Below, piece after piece: positions 47,936-55,819 of a DNA stretch of 64,000 nt; the stretch's first letter is position 1; every line of letters begins with the position of its first letter. The DNA comes from Cellulomonas iranensis NBRC 101100 = JCM 18110 (GTDB lineage Bacteria > Actinomycetota > Actinomycetes > Actinomycetales > Cellulomonadaceae), in contig NZ_BCRB01000008.1 in the NCBI RefSeq assembly GCF_001552375.1, forward strand, positions 1 through 64,000, written 5' to 3'. Under the pieces are notes generated by a model. That model did no database searches. It was not told the DNA's origin and saw only the letters and a program-made list of their open reading frames with translations. The translations under genes were made by a program, and so were the position numbers.

Positions 47936-47969
47936 GTCGCCGGGGAGAGCGTGCGCTCTCCCCGGCGAC
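47936..47969 (-). terminator. perfect hairpin between pilA and the minor pilin genes
   Basis: 15-bp perfect inverted repeat GTCGCCGGGGAGAGC (47936-47950, complement 47955-47969) with a GTGC loop, followed on the minus strand by TTCCCTG. It begins 33 bp past the pilA stop. It probably terminates most transcripts or protects the 3' end of pilA mRNA, so pilA is made in excess over downstream genes. Confidence 0.7.
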
Positions 47970-48001
47970 CGACGTCGTCCTGCGTTCCAGCCGGGCGAGT
48001 C

Positions 48002-48457
48002 TCAGTCGGCCGTGGACGTCACGGTGAAGCCCGTGACGTCGTCGCCGGCCGTGCTCTGCAGGCCGCCCTTGCCGGAGTCGTAGATCCACGCGTCGCCGTC
48101 CGCGAGGCTCGACGGCTGGGCGCCGTCGGCGCGCGTCGCGGCGATCACGTACGACGCGTTGTCGTCAGCGACGTCCACCTTGAGGACGTTGCCCTCGGAC
48201 AGGGCGATGGCGCCGAGCTCGGTCTCGCTCGTCGGGTAGCCGTTGTTCGCCGTCAGGTACGTCTCCATGGCCGTGGCGACCGTGCGGAGGTCCGACTTCA
48301 TCGAGGCGTCGACCGCGCTCTTGCGCTGGTTGAGGAACACCGGGATCGCGATGGCCGCGAGGATGCCGATGATGATGACGACGACGAGGAGCTCGATGAG
48401 CGTGAAGCCCTTGTCCCCGTCCTTCTTGTTGAGCGCCTTGCTGATGCGAGCGATCAT
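48002..48457 (-). CDS. pilA: PilA, major type IV pilin
   Basis: A protein of 151 residues. A short basic leader (MIARISKALNKKDGDKG) is cleaved after Gly, giving FTLIELLVVVIIIGILAAIA with Glu at +5, then VFLNQRKSAVDASMKSDLRT of the pilin helix. The C-terminal domain (about 60-151) is small, with no cysteines, and has ETYLTANNGYPTSETELGAI. The ATG at 48457 was chosen because GGGGACGGG sits just upstream; an ATG four codons earlier is possible. It has its own leader with a tandem 12-bp repeat and is followed by a strong hairpin, fitting a highly expressed major subunit. Confidence 0.94.
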   Translation of the reverse strand: MIARISKALNKKDGDKGFTLIELLVVVIIIGILAAIAIPVFLNQRKSAVDASMKSDLRTVATAMETYLTANNGYPTSETELGAIALSEGNVLKVDVADDNASYVIAATRADGAQPSSLADGDAWIYDSGKGGLQSTAGDDVTGFTVTSTAD

Positions 48458-48468
48458 GCCCGTCCCCA

Positions 48469-48493
48469 TTCAGGTGTCAGTTTCAGGTGTCAG
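48469..48493 (-). repeat. tandem 12-bp repeat directly upstream of pilA
   Basis: TTCAGGTGTCAG on the plus strand occurs at 48469-48480 and 48482-48493, a 13-bp period, ending about 11 bases before the pilA start (minus strand CTGACACCTGAA twice). It lies in the leader or promoter and may bind a regulator or shape the mRNA 5' end. Confidence 0.55.
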
Positions 48494-48600
48494 CGGCACC
48501 GACCTCGCGGCCGGCTCCGCACCGTGCTTCGGACGGTGTCGTCGTGCACTTGACCCGCCGCCGCGCAGATCACCCGTGCGGCCGTACGCCAGCCGGGCGG

Positions 48601-48619
48601 GGTGCCGCGCAGCGGCGCC
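48601..48619 (-). terminator. hairpin after the small pilin gene
   Basis: An 8-bp stem with one wobble (GGTGCCGC, loop GCA, GCGGCGCC) about 60 bp past the stop of the small pilin gene. With the 221-bp gap it suggests pilA starts a new transcript. No convincing pilA promoter was found in the gap. Confidence 0.4.
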
Positions 48620-48678
48620 CGATCGGCCCAGCGGGGCCGTTCACCAGGCGCGCAGCCCGGCCGTGGGAGCGGTCGCGC

Positions 48679-49071
48679 TCACCAGGAGACGACGGCAACG
48701 CCCGCGCAGCGCGCGTCGTCCGCGTCGAGCCCGCCGCGGTCGAGGACCCACCGGCGCGAGTCCACGACCCCGTCGTGCCACCCGCGCACGCACCACGCGT
48801 CGCCGTCGGCGGCGACCTCGACGACGTTGCCCGGGCTCACGACCACCACGTCCCGCAACCGGTCGGTGTCGAGGGTCCCCGAGCCGTCGTCCGCCTGCGC
48901 GACCGCGAACGCGACGGACCGCAGGTCGGCCTGCACGGTGGTCTCGAGGGCTCGGGCCCGCTGACCGAGGAGCACCGGCACGGCGATCGCCGCGAGCACG
49001 CCCAGGACGGCGACGACCACGAGCACCTCGACGAGCGTGAAGCCCGGGTCGCCGCCAGGGCGACGGCTCAC
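48679..49071 (-). CDS. small prepilin (pseudopilin-like)
   Basis: A protein of 130 residues. The leader SRRPGGDPG is followed by FTLVEVLVVVAVLGVLAAIA with Glu at +5 and VPVLLGQRARALETTVQADL, a pilin helix like that of PilA. The short globular part has one Cys pair (WCVRGWHD near residue 94 and DARCAGVAVVSW at the C-terminus), unlike PilA. It may be a second pilin or a minor pseudopilin. The start is GTG at 49071, overlapping pilC by four bases, so it is made with the assembly ATPases rather than with pilA. Confidence 0.88.
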   Translation of the reverse strand: MSRRPGGDPGFTLVEVLVVVAVLGVLAAIAVPVLLGQRARALETTVQADLRSVAFAVAQADDGSGTLDTDRLRDVVVVSPGNVVEVAADGDAWCVRGWHDGVVDSRRWVLDRGGLDADDARCAGVAVVSW

Positions 49072-50291
49072 TGGACCAGCTCGAAGATCTTGAAGATCGG
49101 CATGTAGAGGGCGACGATCATGCCGCCGATGATCGAGCCGATCACGACGATCATGAGCGGCTCGATGAGGCTCGTCAGCTGCTCGGTGGTCGTCTCGACC
49201 TCCTGGTCGTAGAAGTCCGCGACCTTGCCGAGCATCGTGTCGAGCGCACCGGTGTCCTCGCCGACGGCCATCATCTGGACGACCATCGGCGGGAAGATCG
49301 GGTGCTCGGCGAGCGGACCGGCCAGCGACTCACCGGAGCGGACCGAGTCCTGCACCGCCTTGGTGGCGCGCTCGATGACGATGTTGCCGCTCGTCTCGCC
49401 GACGATCTCGAGCGCCTGCAGCAGCGGCACGCCGGCGTGCAGCATCGCGCTGAAGTTCCGCGTGAACCTCGAGATCGCGATCTTCTGGAAGAGCTTGCCG
49501 AACACCGGCATGCGCAGCTTGACCGGGTCGACGCGCTCACGCACGGCGCGGTCGTTCTTGTGCCGCGCCCACCAGACCCCGAACGCGACCAGCAGCGCGA
49601 CGAGCGGGAAGATGCCGACCTTGAGGATCCCGGAGAGGAACACGAGGAACTGCGTCGGAGCGGGGAGGTCGCCGCCGAGCGAGGAGAACATCGACTCGAA
49701 GATCGGCACGATGAACAGCAGCATGCCGATGACGGCGAGGATCGCGACGACGAAGATGACGACCGGGTACGTCATCGCGCTCTTGACCTTGCCGCGCAGC
49801 TTGAGCTCGGACTCGAAGTTCCCCGCGACCGACACGAGCACCTGGTCGAGGAAGCCGCCGACCTCGCCGGCCTTGACCATGTTGATCATGAGCGGCGGGA
49901 AGACCTGCGGGTGCCGGCCGAGGGACGTCGAGAGCGCGACACCGGTCTCGACGTCGTTGCGGACCTGCGCGACGATCCGCTGCAGCGGCTTGGACTCGGT
50001 CTGCTCGGCGAGGATCGACAGCGCGCGCAGCAGCGACAGGCCGGAGCTGATCATCGTCGCGAGCTGGCGCGACATCACCGCGATGTCCTTGAGCGAGACC
50101 TTGTCGCTCATGCCGGGGATCTTGATCTCGGCGTTGAGGCCGCCGGTGCTGACCTCGTTGATCGAGACGGCCGCCATGCCCATCTCGCGCAGCCGGTTGG
50201 CGACCGCCGCCTGGTTGGACGCCTCGACGCGCCCCTTGACGATCTTGCCGCTGCGGTCGCGGACCGCGTACTCGAACGTCTTGCTCGCCAT
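49068..50291 (-). CDS. pilC: PilC, type IV pilus inner-membrane platform protein
   Basis: A protein of 407 residues. The N-terminal region begins FEYAVRDRSGKIVKGRVEAS, and two repeated GspF domains contain RQLATMISSGLSLLRALSIL / RNFSAMLHAGVPLLQALEIV and FPPLMINMVKAGEVGGFLD / FPPMVVQMMAVGEDTGALD. Three to four hydrophobic helices are present, including TYPVVIFVVAILAVIGMLLF. It couples PilB and PilT to pilin movement. The ATG start at 50291 overlaps the pilT stop (TGATG). Confidence 0.97.
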   Translation of the reverse strand: MASKTFEYAVRDRSGKIVKGRVEASNQAAVANRLREMGMAAVSINEVSTGGLNAEIKIPGMSDKVSLKDIAVMSRQLATMISSGLSLLRALSILAEQTESKPLQRIVAQVRNDVETGVALSTSLGRHPQVFPPLMINMVKAGEVGGFLDQVLVSVAGNFESELKLRGKVKSAMTYPVVIFVVAILAVIGMLLFIVPIFESMFSSLGGDLPAPTQFLVFLSGILKVGIFPLVALLVAFGVWWARHKNDRAVRERVDPVKLRMPVFGKLFQKIAISRFTRNFSAMLHAGVPLLQALEIVGETSGNIVIERATKAVQDSVRSGESLAGPLAEHPIFPPMVVQMMAVGEDTGALDTMLGKVADFYDQEVETTTEQLTSLIEPLMIVVIGSIIGGMIVALYMPIFKIFELVQ

Positions 50292-51808
50292 CAGTAGCCT
50301 CCGCCCGCGGCGACCAGGCCGGCCGCGCCCTGCGTCTGGCCGCCCATGCGGCCGGCCAGCCGGTTGAAGTCCTCGACGGGGTGGCACTTCTCGAGCCCGA
50401 CCTCGTACGAGATCTTCCCGGTCTTGACGAGCTCGGCGAGGTGCTGGTCCATCGTGTGCATGCCCTGCTGGGCGCCGGCCTGCATGGCCGAGTAGATCTG
50501 GTGCGTCTTGCCCTCGCGGATGAGGTTGCGGATCGCGGGGGTGGCCACCATCACCTCGGTCGCGACGGCCCGCCCGGGGGCGTCGGTCCGCTTGCAGAGC
50601 GTCTGGCACACGACGCCCTGGATGGCCCCGGCCAGCTGCGTGCGCACCTGCGCCTGCTGCCCCGACGGGAACACGTCGATGACGCGGTCGATGGTCTGGG
50701 CGGCGTCCTGCGTGTGCAGGGTCGCGAACACCAGGTGGCCGGTCTCGGCGGCGGTGAGCGCGACGGAGATCGTCTCGAGGTCGCGCATCTCGCCGACGAG
50801 GATGATGTCGGGGTCCTGGCGCAGCACGTGCTTGAGCGCGTTGGCGAACGAGTGCGTGTCGGCACCGACCTCGCGCTGGTTGATGAGCGACTTCTTGTGG
50901 CGGTGCAGGAACTCGATCGGGTCCTCGACCGTCATGATGTGGTCCTCGCGCGTGCGGTTGGCGAGGTCGATGATCGCCGCGAGGGTCGTCGACTTGCCGG
51001 ATCCGGTGGGACCCGTCACCAGCACGAGCCCACGCGGCAGGCCCGCGAACGTCCCGACGACCGGGGGCACGCCCAGCGCCTCGAGGGGCTTGATCTCGTA
51101 CGGGATCACGCGGAAGGCCGCGCCGACCGACTCGCGCTGCTGGTAGACGTTCACGCGGAACCGCGCGACGTTGCGCACGGCGTAGGAGAAGTCGAGCTCG
51201 AGCGCCTCCTCGAACTGCTCGCGCTGCTTCTGCGAGAGGATCGAGTAGAGCGAGCGGCGAAGCGTGTCGGGCGCCATCGTGGCGAACTGCTCCATGGGAC
51301 GCAGCGAGCCGCTCATGCGCACCATGGGCGGCGCGCCCGACGTGAGGTGCACGTCGGAGCCGCCGAGCCGCACGAGCTCGCGCAGGACGTCGTCGATCTC
51401 GATGTCGCCCTCGTGCCGCTCCTGCCCGACGCCGGCCCGCGTGACGGGGCGGTGCGCGGCCGGTGCGGGGCGGGGTGCTGCCGCGGGAGGCGCGGCCACG
51501 GCGGGCGCCGGCGCGTACGCGGGTGCCGCCGCACCCGGCTGCCCGGGCTGGGGCCACTGGCCGCCGTAGCCGGGGCCCGATGCGGGCGCGGCCCCGGACG
51601 CGGGCGGGTACGCGTGGCCTCCCCCGGGCGTCGTGGGGGGCGCGACGGGGCGCGCGTCGACCTGCCACGGGGCGGGGGCGCCCTGGGTCGGGACCCCGGG
51701 CACCGGCGTCGTCGCGGCCGGCGCCGTGGTCGCCTGCGGCCCGGCCGGACGGTACGGCGGCAGGCCCCTGCCCGGCTCGCCGGGACGCCCTTGGTACGAG
51801 TCGGTCAC
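50291..51808 (-). CDS. pilT: PilT, pilus retraction ATPase with long Pro/Ala-rich N-terminus
   Basis: Hexameric ATPase that powers pilus retraction, 505 residues. Residues 1-135 are a low-complexity Pro/Ala/Gly/Thr extension not found in typical PilT (about 345-370 residues). The core begins DIEIDDVLRELVRLGGSDVH and shows Walker A VTGPTGSGKSTTLAAIIDLA, the Asp and His boxes (HIMTVEDPIEFLHRH, FATLHTQDAAQTIDRVID), Walker B IILVGEMRDLETI and the retraction motif AIRNLIREGKTHQIYSAM. The GTG at 51808 has GGAGG five bases upstream; another GTG lies six codons earlier. A 119-bp gap with small hairpins separates it from pilB. Confidence 0.95.
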   Translation of the reverse strand: MTDSYQGRPGEPGRGLPPYRPAGPQATTAPAATTPVPGVPTQGAPAPWQVDARPVAPPTTPGGGHAYPPASGAAPASGPGYGGQWPQPGQPGAAAPAYAPAPAVAAPPAAAPRPAPAAHRPVTRAGVGQERHEGDIEIDDVLRELVRLGGSDVHLTSGAPPMVRMSGSLRPMEQFATMAPDTLRRSLYSILSQKQREQFEEALELDFSYAVRNVARFRVNVYQQRESVGAAFRVIPYEIKPLEALGVPPVVGTFAGLPRGLVLVTGPTGSGKSTTLAAIIDLANRTREDHIMTVEDPIEFLHRHKKSLINQREVGADTHSFANALKHVLRQDPDIILVGEMRDLETISVALTAAETGHLVFATLHTQDAAQTIDRVIDVFPSGQQAQVRTQLAGAIQGVVCQTLCKRTDAPGRAVATEVMVATPAIRNLIREGKTHQIYSAMQAGAQQGMHTMDQHLAELVKTGKISYEVGLEKCHPVEDFNRLAGRMGGQTQGAAGLVAAGGGY

Positions 51809-51927
51809 GTCTTCCTCCGTCGTCACGACGTCGTGCCCGCGGCTGCGGGCGTGGCACACGGGTGCCCGTGGTTGTCATCGGCCACGGCGCGAGCCGACTT
51901 GAGCCCGCGCCGCGGCCGGCGGGCGCC

Positions 51928-53601
51928 TCAGGCGACGACGCGCAGGATCTCCTCGATCGACGTCTGCCCCAGCGCGACCTTGTGCCAGCCGTCGTGCCGC
52001 AGCGAGACCATGCCCTGCTTCTCGGCGGTGGCCGCGATGTCGGCGGACGACGAGTGCGCGACGGCGTGCCGCTCGATGTCCTCGGTCACGCGCATCACCT
52101 CGTGCAGCGCGAGACGCCCCTTGTACCCGGTGCGCGAGCACGCGCTGCAGCCCGCGGGCCGGAACAGCTGCGGCAGCGGCTCCCCCGGCATCCACGGGAA
52201 CCGGGCCGCCTCGAGCTCGGCCGGCGAGGGCTGGTAGGGCTCCTTGCACTTCGGGCACAGCCGCCGCGCGAGCCGCTGCGCGACCACGCAGTCGAGCGCC
52301 GAGCCCACGAGGAACGGCTCGATGCCCATCTCCGTCAGGCGCGTCACGGCCGACGGCGCGTCGTTGGTGTGGAGCGTCGACAGCACGAGGTGACCGGTGA
52401 GCGCGGCCTCGATCGCGATCTGCGCGGTCTCGTGGTCACGGATCTCGCCGAGCAGCACGACGTCCGGGTCGGAGCGCAGGATCGAGCGCAGGGCCGCGGC
52501 GAACGTCAGGCCCGCCTTGGGGTTGACCTGCACCTGGTTGATCCCCGGCAGCCGGTACTCGACGGGGTCCTCGACCGTGATGACGTTGATCTCCGGCCGG
52601 GACACCGCGTTGAGCGTCGCGTACAGCGTGGTCGACTTGCCCGAGCCCGTCGGCCCCGTCACGAGGATCATCCCGTAGGGCTTGGTGTACGACTCGCGGT
52701 ACGTCTCGTAGTTGTGGTCCAGGAACGACAGGTCCCGCAGGTCGAGGCTCGCGGTGGAGTTGTCGAGGATGCGCATGACGATCTTCTCGCCCCACACGGT
52801 CGGCAGCGTCGCCACGCGCAGGTCGATCTTGCGTCCGTTGTGGTTCACCGACATGCGGCCGTCCTGCGGCTTGCGCTTCTCCGCGATGTCGATGTCGCTC
52901 ATGATCTTCACGCGGCTGATGACGCCGCCCTGGATGTTCTTGGGCGAGCGCTGCGTCTCGTGCAGCACGCCGTCGATGCGGTACCGCACCCGCAGGTCGT
53001 GCTCGGTGGGCTCGATGTGGATGTCGGACGCGCGGTCGGTGATGGCCTGCGTCACGAGCAGGTTGACGTAGCGCACGATCGGCGCGTCGTCGTCGACGAA
53101 GTCCCCGAGGCGCGACAGGTCCGCCTCCGGCTCGGCGTGCTCCTCCTCGAACGCGCTGGAGAGGTCCTCCATCTCGTCGTCCGCCCGGCAGAACCGGTCG
53201 ATCGCACGGTGCACGTTGTCGTAGGTCGCGACGACCGGGATGACGCCCATGCCGGACACCGTGCGCACGTCGTCGACCGCGACGACGTTGCCGGGGTCGG
53301 CGGTCGCGAGCACGAGCGCACCGTCGCGCAGGCCGATCGGCAGCACGGCGTAGCGCCGGCACAGCGCGCCCGGGACCATGCTGACGGCCGCGCGGTCGAC
53401 CGCGTACTCGTCGAGGTCGACGAACTCCATGCCGACCTGCGCCGCCAGCGCGCGCACGAGCTGCGCCTCGGAGAGGACGCCCTGCTCCACGAGCGTGCGC
53501 CCGAGCGACGTCCCCATGGACGTCTGCACGTCGAGGGCCGCGAGCAGCTGCGCCTCCGTCACGAGCCCCTCGTCGAGCAGGACCTCACCCAGCTGCTTCA
53601 C
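51928..53601 (-). CDS. pilB: PilB, pilus extension ATPase with MshEN-type N-terminal domain
   Basis: Hexameric ATPase for pilus assembly, 557 residues. The N-terminal ~140 residues form an MshEN/T2SSE_N domain with the repeated pattern LGEVLLDEGLVTEAQLLAAL and LGRTLVEQGVLSEAQLVRAL, the arrangement that binds c-di-GMP in MshE. The core has ASDIHIEPTEHDLRVRYRID, Walker A VTGPTGSGKSTTLYATLNAV, ITVEDPVEYRLPGINQVQV, Walker B VVLLGEIRDHETAQIA, STLHTNDAPSAVTRL and a four-Cys zinc site (CPKCKEP, CSACSRTG). The GTG start at 53601 has GGAGG five bases upstream. It is the first gene of the pilus locus, 121 bp after aroE. No clear promoter was found in that gap. Confidence 0.96.
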   Translation of the reverse strand: MKQLGEVLLDEGLVTEAQLLAALDVQTSMGTSLGRTLVEQGVLSEAQLVRALAAQVGMEFVDLDEYAVDRAAVSMVPGALCRRYAVLPIGLRDGALVLATADPGNVVAVDDVRTVSGMGVIPVVATYDNVHRAIDRFCRADDEMEDLSSAFEEEHAEPEADLSRLGDFVDDDAPIVRYVNLLVTQAITDRASDIHIEPTEHDLRVRYRIDGVLHETQRSPKNIQGGVISRVKIMSDIDIAEKRKPQDGRMSVNHNGRKIDLRVATLPTVWGEKIVMRILDNSTASLDLRDLSFLDHNYETYRESYTKPYGMILVTGPTGSGKSTTLYATLNAVSRPEINVITVEDPVEYRLPGINQVQVNPKAGLTFAAALRSILRSDPDVVLLGEIRDHETAQIAIEAALTGHLVLSTLHTNDAPSAVTRLTEMGIEPFLVGSALDCVVAQRLARRLCPKCKEPYQPSPAELEAARFPWMPGEPLPQLFRPAGCSACSRTGYKGRLALHEVMRVTEDIERHAVAHSSSADIAATAEKQGMVSLRHDGWHKVALGQTSIEEILRVVA

Positions 53602-53722
53602 GCGCGCCTCCTCGTTCCGCGGCGCCGCGAGCTGGCGCCCCCGAGGTCATCGGCACGTGCGGGCCGCGCCTGAAGGACGCGTCGGCCGGATCACACCGGC
53701 GTCACGCCGCGGCGGCGATGGG

Positions 53723-54568
53723 TCAGGCGGCGGCGAGCGCGCCGCGCAGCGCCGCGTCCATCGCGTCGTGTGGCGCGACCCGACCGGTCATGAGGCGGAC
53801 CTGCTCCGCCGCCTGGTGCAGCAGCATCCGCTCGCCGCCGACGACGGCGCCGCCCCGCGCGGCCCAGGCGCTGCCGAGCGCGGTGGGGCTCGGGTCGTAG
53901 CAGACGTCGAGGAGCGCACCCCGCACCGACGCGGGCAGCGCGGCCGCCACGCCGTCCGCCGCGTGCGCGGGGAGCGTGCTGACGACGACGTCGGCGCGCG
54001 CGATCTCCGCGGCGGCGTCGTCGAGCCGGCACAGCCGGGGCTCGACGCCCATGCGGTGCGCGGCCCGCAGCAGACCACCCGCGCGCGCCTGCGTGCGCAC
54101 GTACACGCGCGGCGACGTGCACCCCAGCTGCGCGAGCGCCGCGAGCGTCGACGCGGCGGTCGCCCCTGCACCGAGCACGGCGCCGGTGCGCACGCCGTCG
54201 ACGACGCCCGCCTCCCCGAGCGCCCGCACCAGACCGTGCACGTCGGTGTTCGCACCCGTGAGCGTGCGGCCGGCACCCGCGCCGTGCACGAGCACGGTGT
54301 TCACGGCACCCACGACCTCCGCCAACGGCTCCACGTGGTCGAGGAGCGGCAGCACCGTCTGCTTGAGCGGCATCGTCAGGCTCAGCCCGGCCCACGTCGG
54401 GTCCAGGTCGCGCAGGAACGTCGCGAGCGCGTCCTCCGTGACGTCGACCGCGTCGTACCGCCAGCCGTCGAGCCCGAGCGCGGCGTACGCGGCCGCGTGC
54501 AGCACGGGCGACAGCGAGTGCGCGACCGGGTGCCCGAGCACGGCGGCCCGGTGCACCGCGGTCGTCAC
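53723..54568 (-). CDS. aroE: shikimate dehydrogenase
   Basis: NADPH-dependent reduction of dehydroshikimate. It has 281 residues. The N-terminal substrate domain shows AAVLGHPVAHSLSPVLHAAA, GLSLTMPLKQTVLPLLDHV with the catalytic Lys, and VGAVNTVLVHG and GANTDVHGLVRAL. The nucleotide domain has VLGAGATAASTLAALAQLG. The C-terminus has GGERMLLHQAAEQVRLMTG. The start is GTG at 54568, overlapping the mltG stop as GTGA. Its normal partner aroC lies 13 kb away beyond the pilus genes. Confidence 0.96.
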   Translation of the reverse strand: MTTAVHRAAVLGHPVAHSLSPVLHAAAYAALGLDGWRYDAVDVTEDALATFLRDLDPTWAGLSLTMPLKQTVLPLLDHVEPLAEVVGAVNTVLVHGAGAGRTLTGANTDVHGLVRALGEAGVVDGVRTGAVLGAGATAASTLAALAQLGCTSPRVYVRTQARAGGLLRAAHRMGVEPRLCRLDDAAAEIARADVVVSTLPAHAADGVAAALPASVRGALLDVCYDPSPTALGSAWAARGGAVVGGERMLLHQAAEQVRLMTGRVAPHDAMDAALRGALAAA

Positions 54569-55812
54569 CCGTCCTGCTCCTCGTCGCCCTGCGCCTCCTG
54601 GGCCGCCTTCTCGGCCTGCCACTGCCGGTAGAGCGCGCGGTTCTGCTCGTGCTCGTCGTTCGTCGTCGCGAAACGCGTCTCGCCGGTGTCGAGGTTGATC
54701 GTCATCCAGAACAGCCACGGACCGTCCGCCGGGTTGAGCACCGCGTCGATCGAGGGCTCCCCCGGTGCGGCGATCGGCGTCGGGGGCAGCCCGGTGACCC
54801 GGTTGAGGTTGTACGGGCTGTCCGACGTCTGGAGCATGTCCAGCGTCAGCTGCGTGCCCGGGATGCCGAGACCGTACGCGAGCGACGCGTCGATCTGCAG
54901 GCGCATGCCCTTCTCGAGACGGTTCTCGATCGCGCGCGCCATCTTGGGCCGGTCGGCGTCGAGCGCCGCCTCGCGCTCGATGAGCGACGCCTTGATGAGC
55001 ACGGTCTCCCACTGGTCCTGCGGGACGCCCTTGGACGTGAGGACCTCGATCGTCTTGGCGACCATCTGGCCGACCATCTGCGCCGGCGTCGTGCCCGGCT
55101 CGTACTGGTACGTGGACGGGAACAGCCAGCCCTCGACGTTGCCGTTCGCCTCTGCCGGCAGCCCGATCGCCGCGGGGTCGGCGGCAGCGGCACGCAGCTC
55201 GTCGAGCGGGACGGTCGTGACCTGGCTGACCTTCTCGAGGATCTGCTCGACCGTCCAGCTCTCGGGGATGGTGACGCGCGTCGAGACCCGGCTCTTGGGG
55301 TCGAGGAGCGCGAGCACCGCGTCCTGGGCCTTCATCTCCAGCAGGAGCTGGTAGGTGCCCGGCTGGATGCTCGACGCGTCGGGGTTCGCGTTGAAGGCCG
55401 CCGTGAACGCCTTCGCGGTCGCGACGATCCCCGCCTCCTCGAGGGTCTTGCCCATGACGGCACCCGAGTCACCGGCGTTCACGGTGATGGTGGGAGCGCC
55501 GGGGCGGCCCGGGCCGGGGTAGTCGTCGACGCCGCGCGCCGCGCTCGAGTCGCCGCCGAACAGCGACCCGCCGACGAGCGAGTACACGACGTACCCGGCC
55601 CCGGCCACCAGCACGAGCGCGACGAGCAGGACGCCGATCGAGCGGCGACGGCGCTGCTTGCGCAGCCGCTCCTCACGCTTGCGCCCCGCGGCGCGCGAGC
55701 GGCGACGCGGAGGCTGCGCACCGCCGTCGGGGGTCGCGCGGTCACCGCCGAACAGATCGGGCGAACCGTCTTCCGACCTCACGGGGGCCCACCATTCCGT
55801 CTGGTTGCTCAC
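54565..55812 (-). CDS. mltG: endolytic murein transglycosylase MltG
   Basis: A membrane-anchored lytic transglycosylase of 415 residues that cleaves nascent glycan strands. The cytoplasmic N-terminus is basic (RRRSRAAGRKREERLRKQRR), then comes one helix (IGVLLVALVLVAGAGYVVYS), then a LysM-like region and the YceG domain with WLFPSTYQYEPGTTPAQMV, the catalytic Glu region SLIEREAALDADRPKMARAI, ENRLEKGMRLQIDASLAYGL and YNLNRVTGLPPTPIAAPGEP. The start is GTG at 55812, eight bases after ruvX. The ruvX-mltG-aroE order is conserved. Confidence 0.95.
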   Translation of the reverse strand: MSNQTEWWAPVRSEDGSPDLFGGDRATPDGGAQPPRRRSRAAGRKREERLRKQRRRRSIGVLLVALVLVAGAGYVVYSLVGGSLFGGDSSAARGVDDYPGPGRPGAPTITVNAGDSGAVMGKTLEEAGIVATAKAFTAAFNANPDASSIQPGTYQLLLEMKAQDAVLALLDPKSRVSTRVTIPESWTVEQILEKVSQVTTVPLDELRAAAADPAAIGLPAEANGNVEGWLFPSTYQYEPGTTPAQMVGQMVAKTIEVLTSKGVPQDQWETVLIKASLIEREAALDADRPKMARAIENRLEKGMRLQIDASLAYGLGIPGTQLTLDMLQTSDSPYNLNRVTGLPPTPIAAPGEPSIDAVLNPADGPWLFWMTINLDTGETRFATTNDEHEQNRALYRQWQAEKAAQEAQGDEEQDG

Positions 55813-55819
55813 GTGTGCG

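Noticed and set aside
51809-51927. Palindromes and GC hairpins between pilB and pilT
   Set aside because: Several short overlapping stems in a GC-rich gap; none clearly a terminator or operator.
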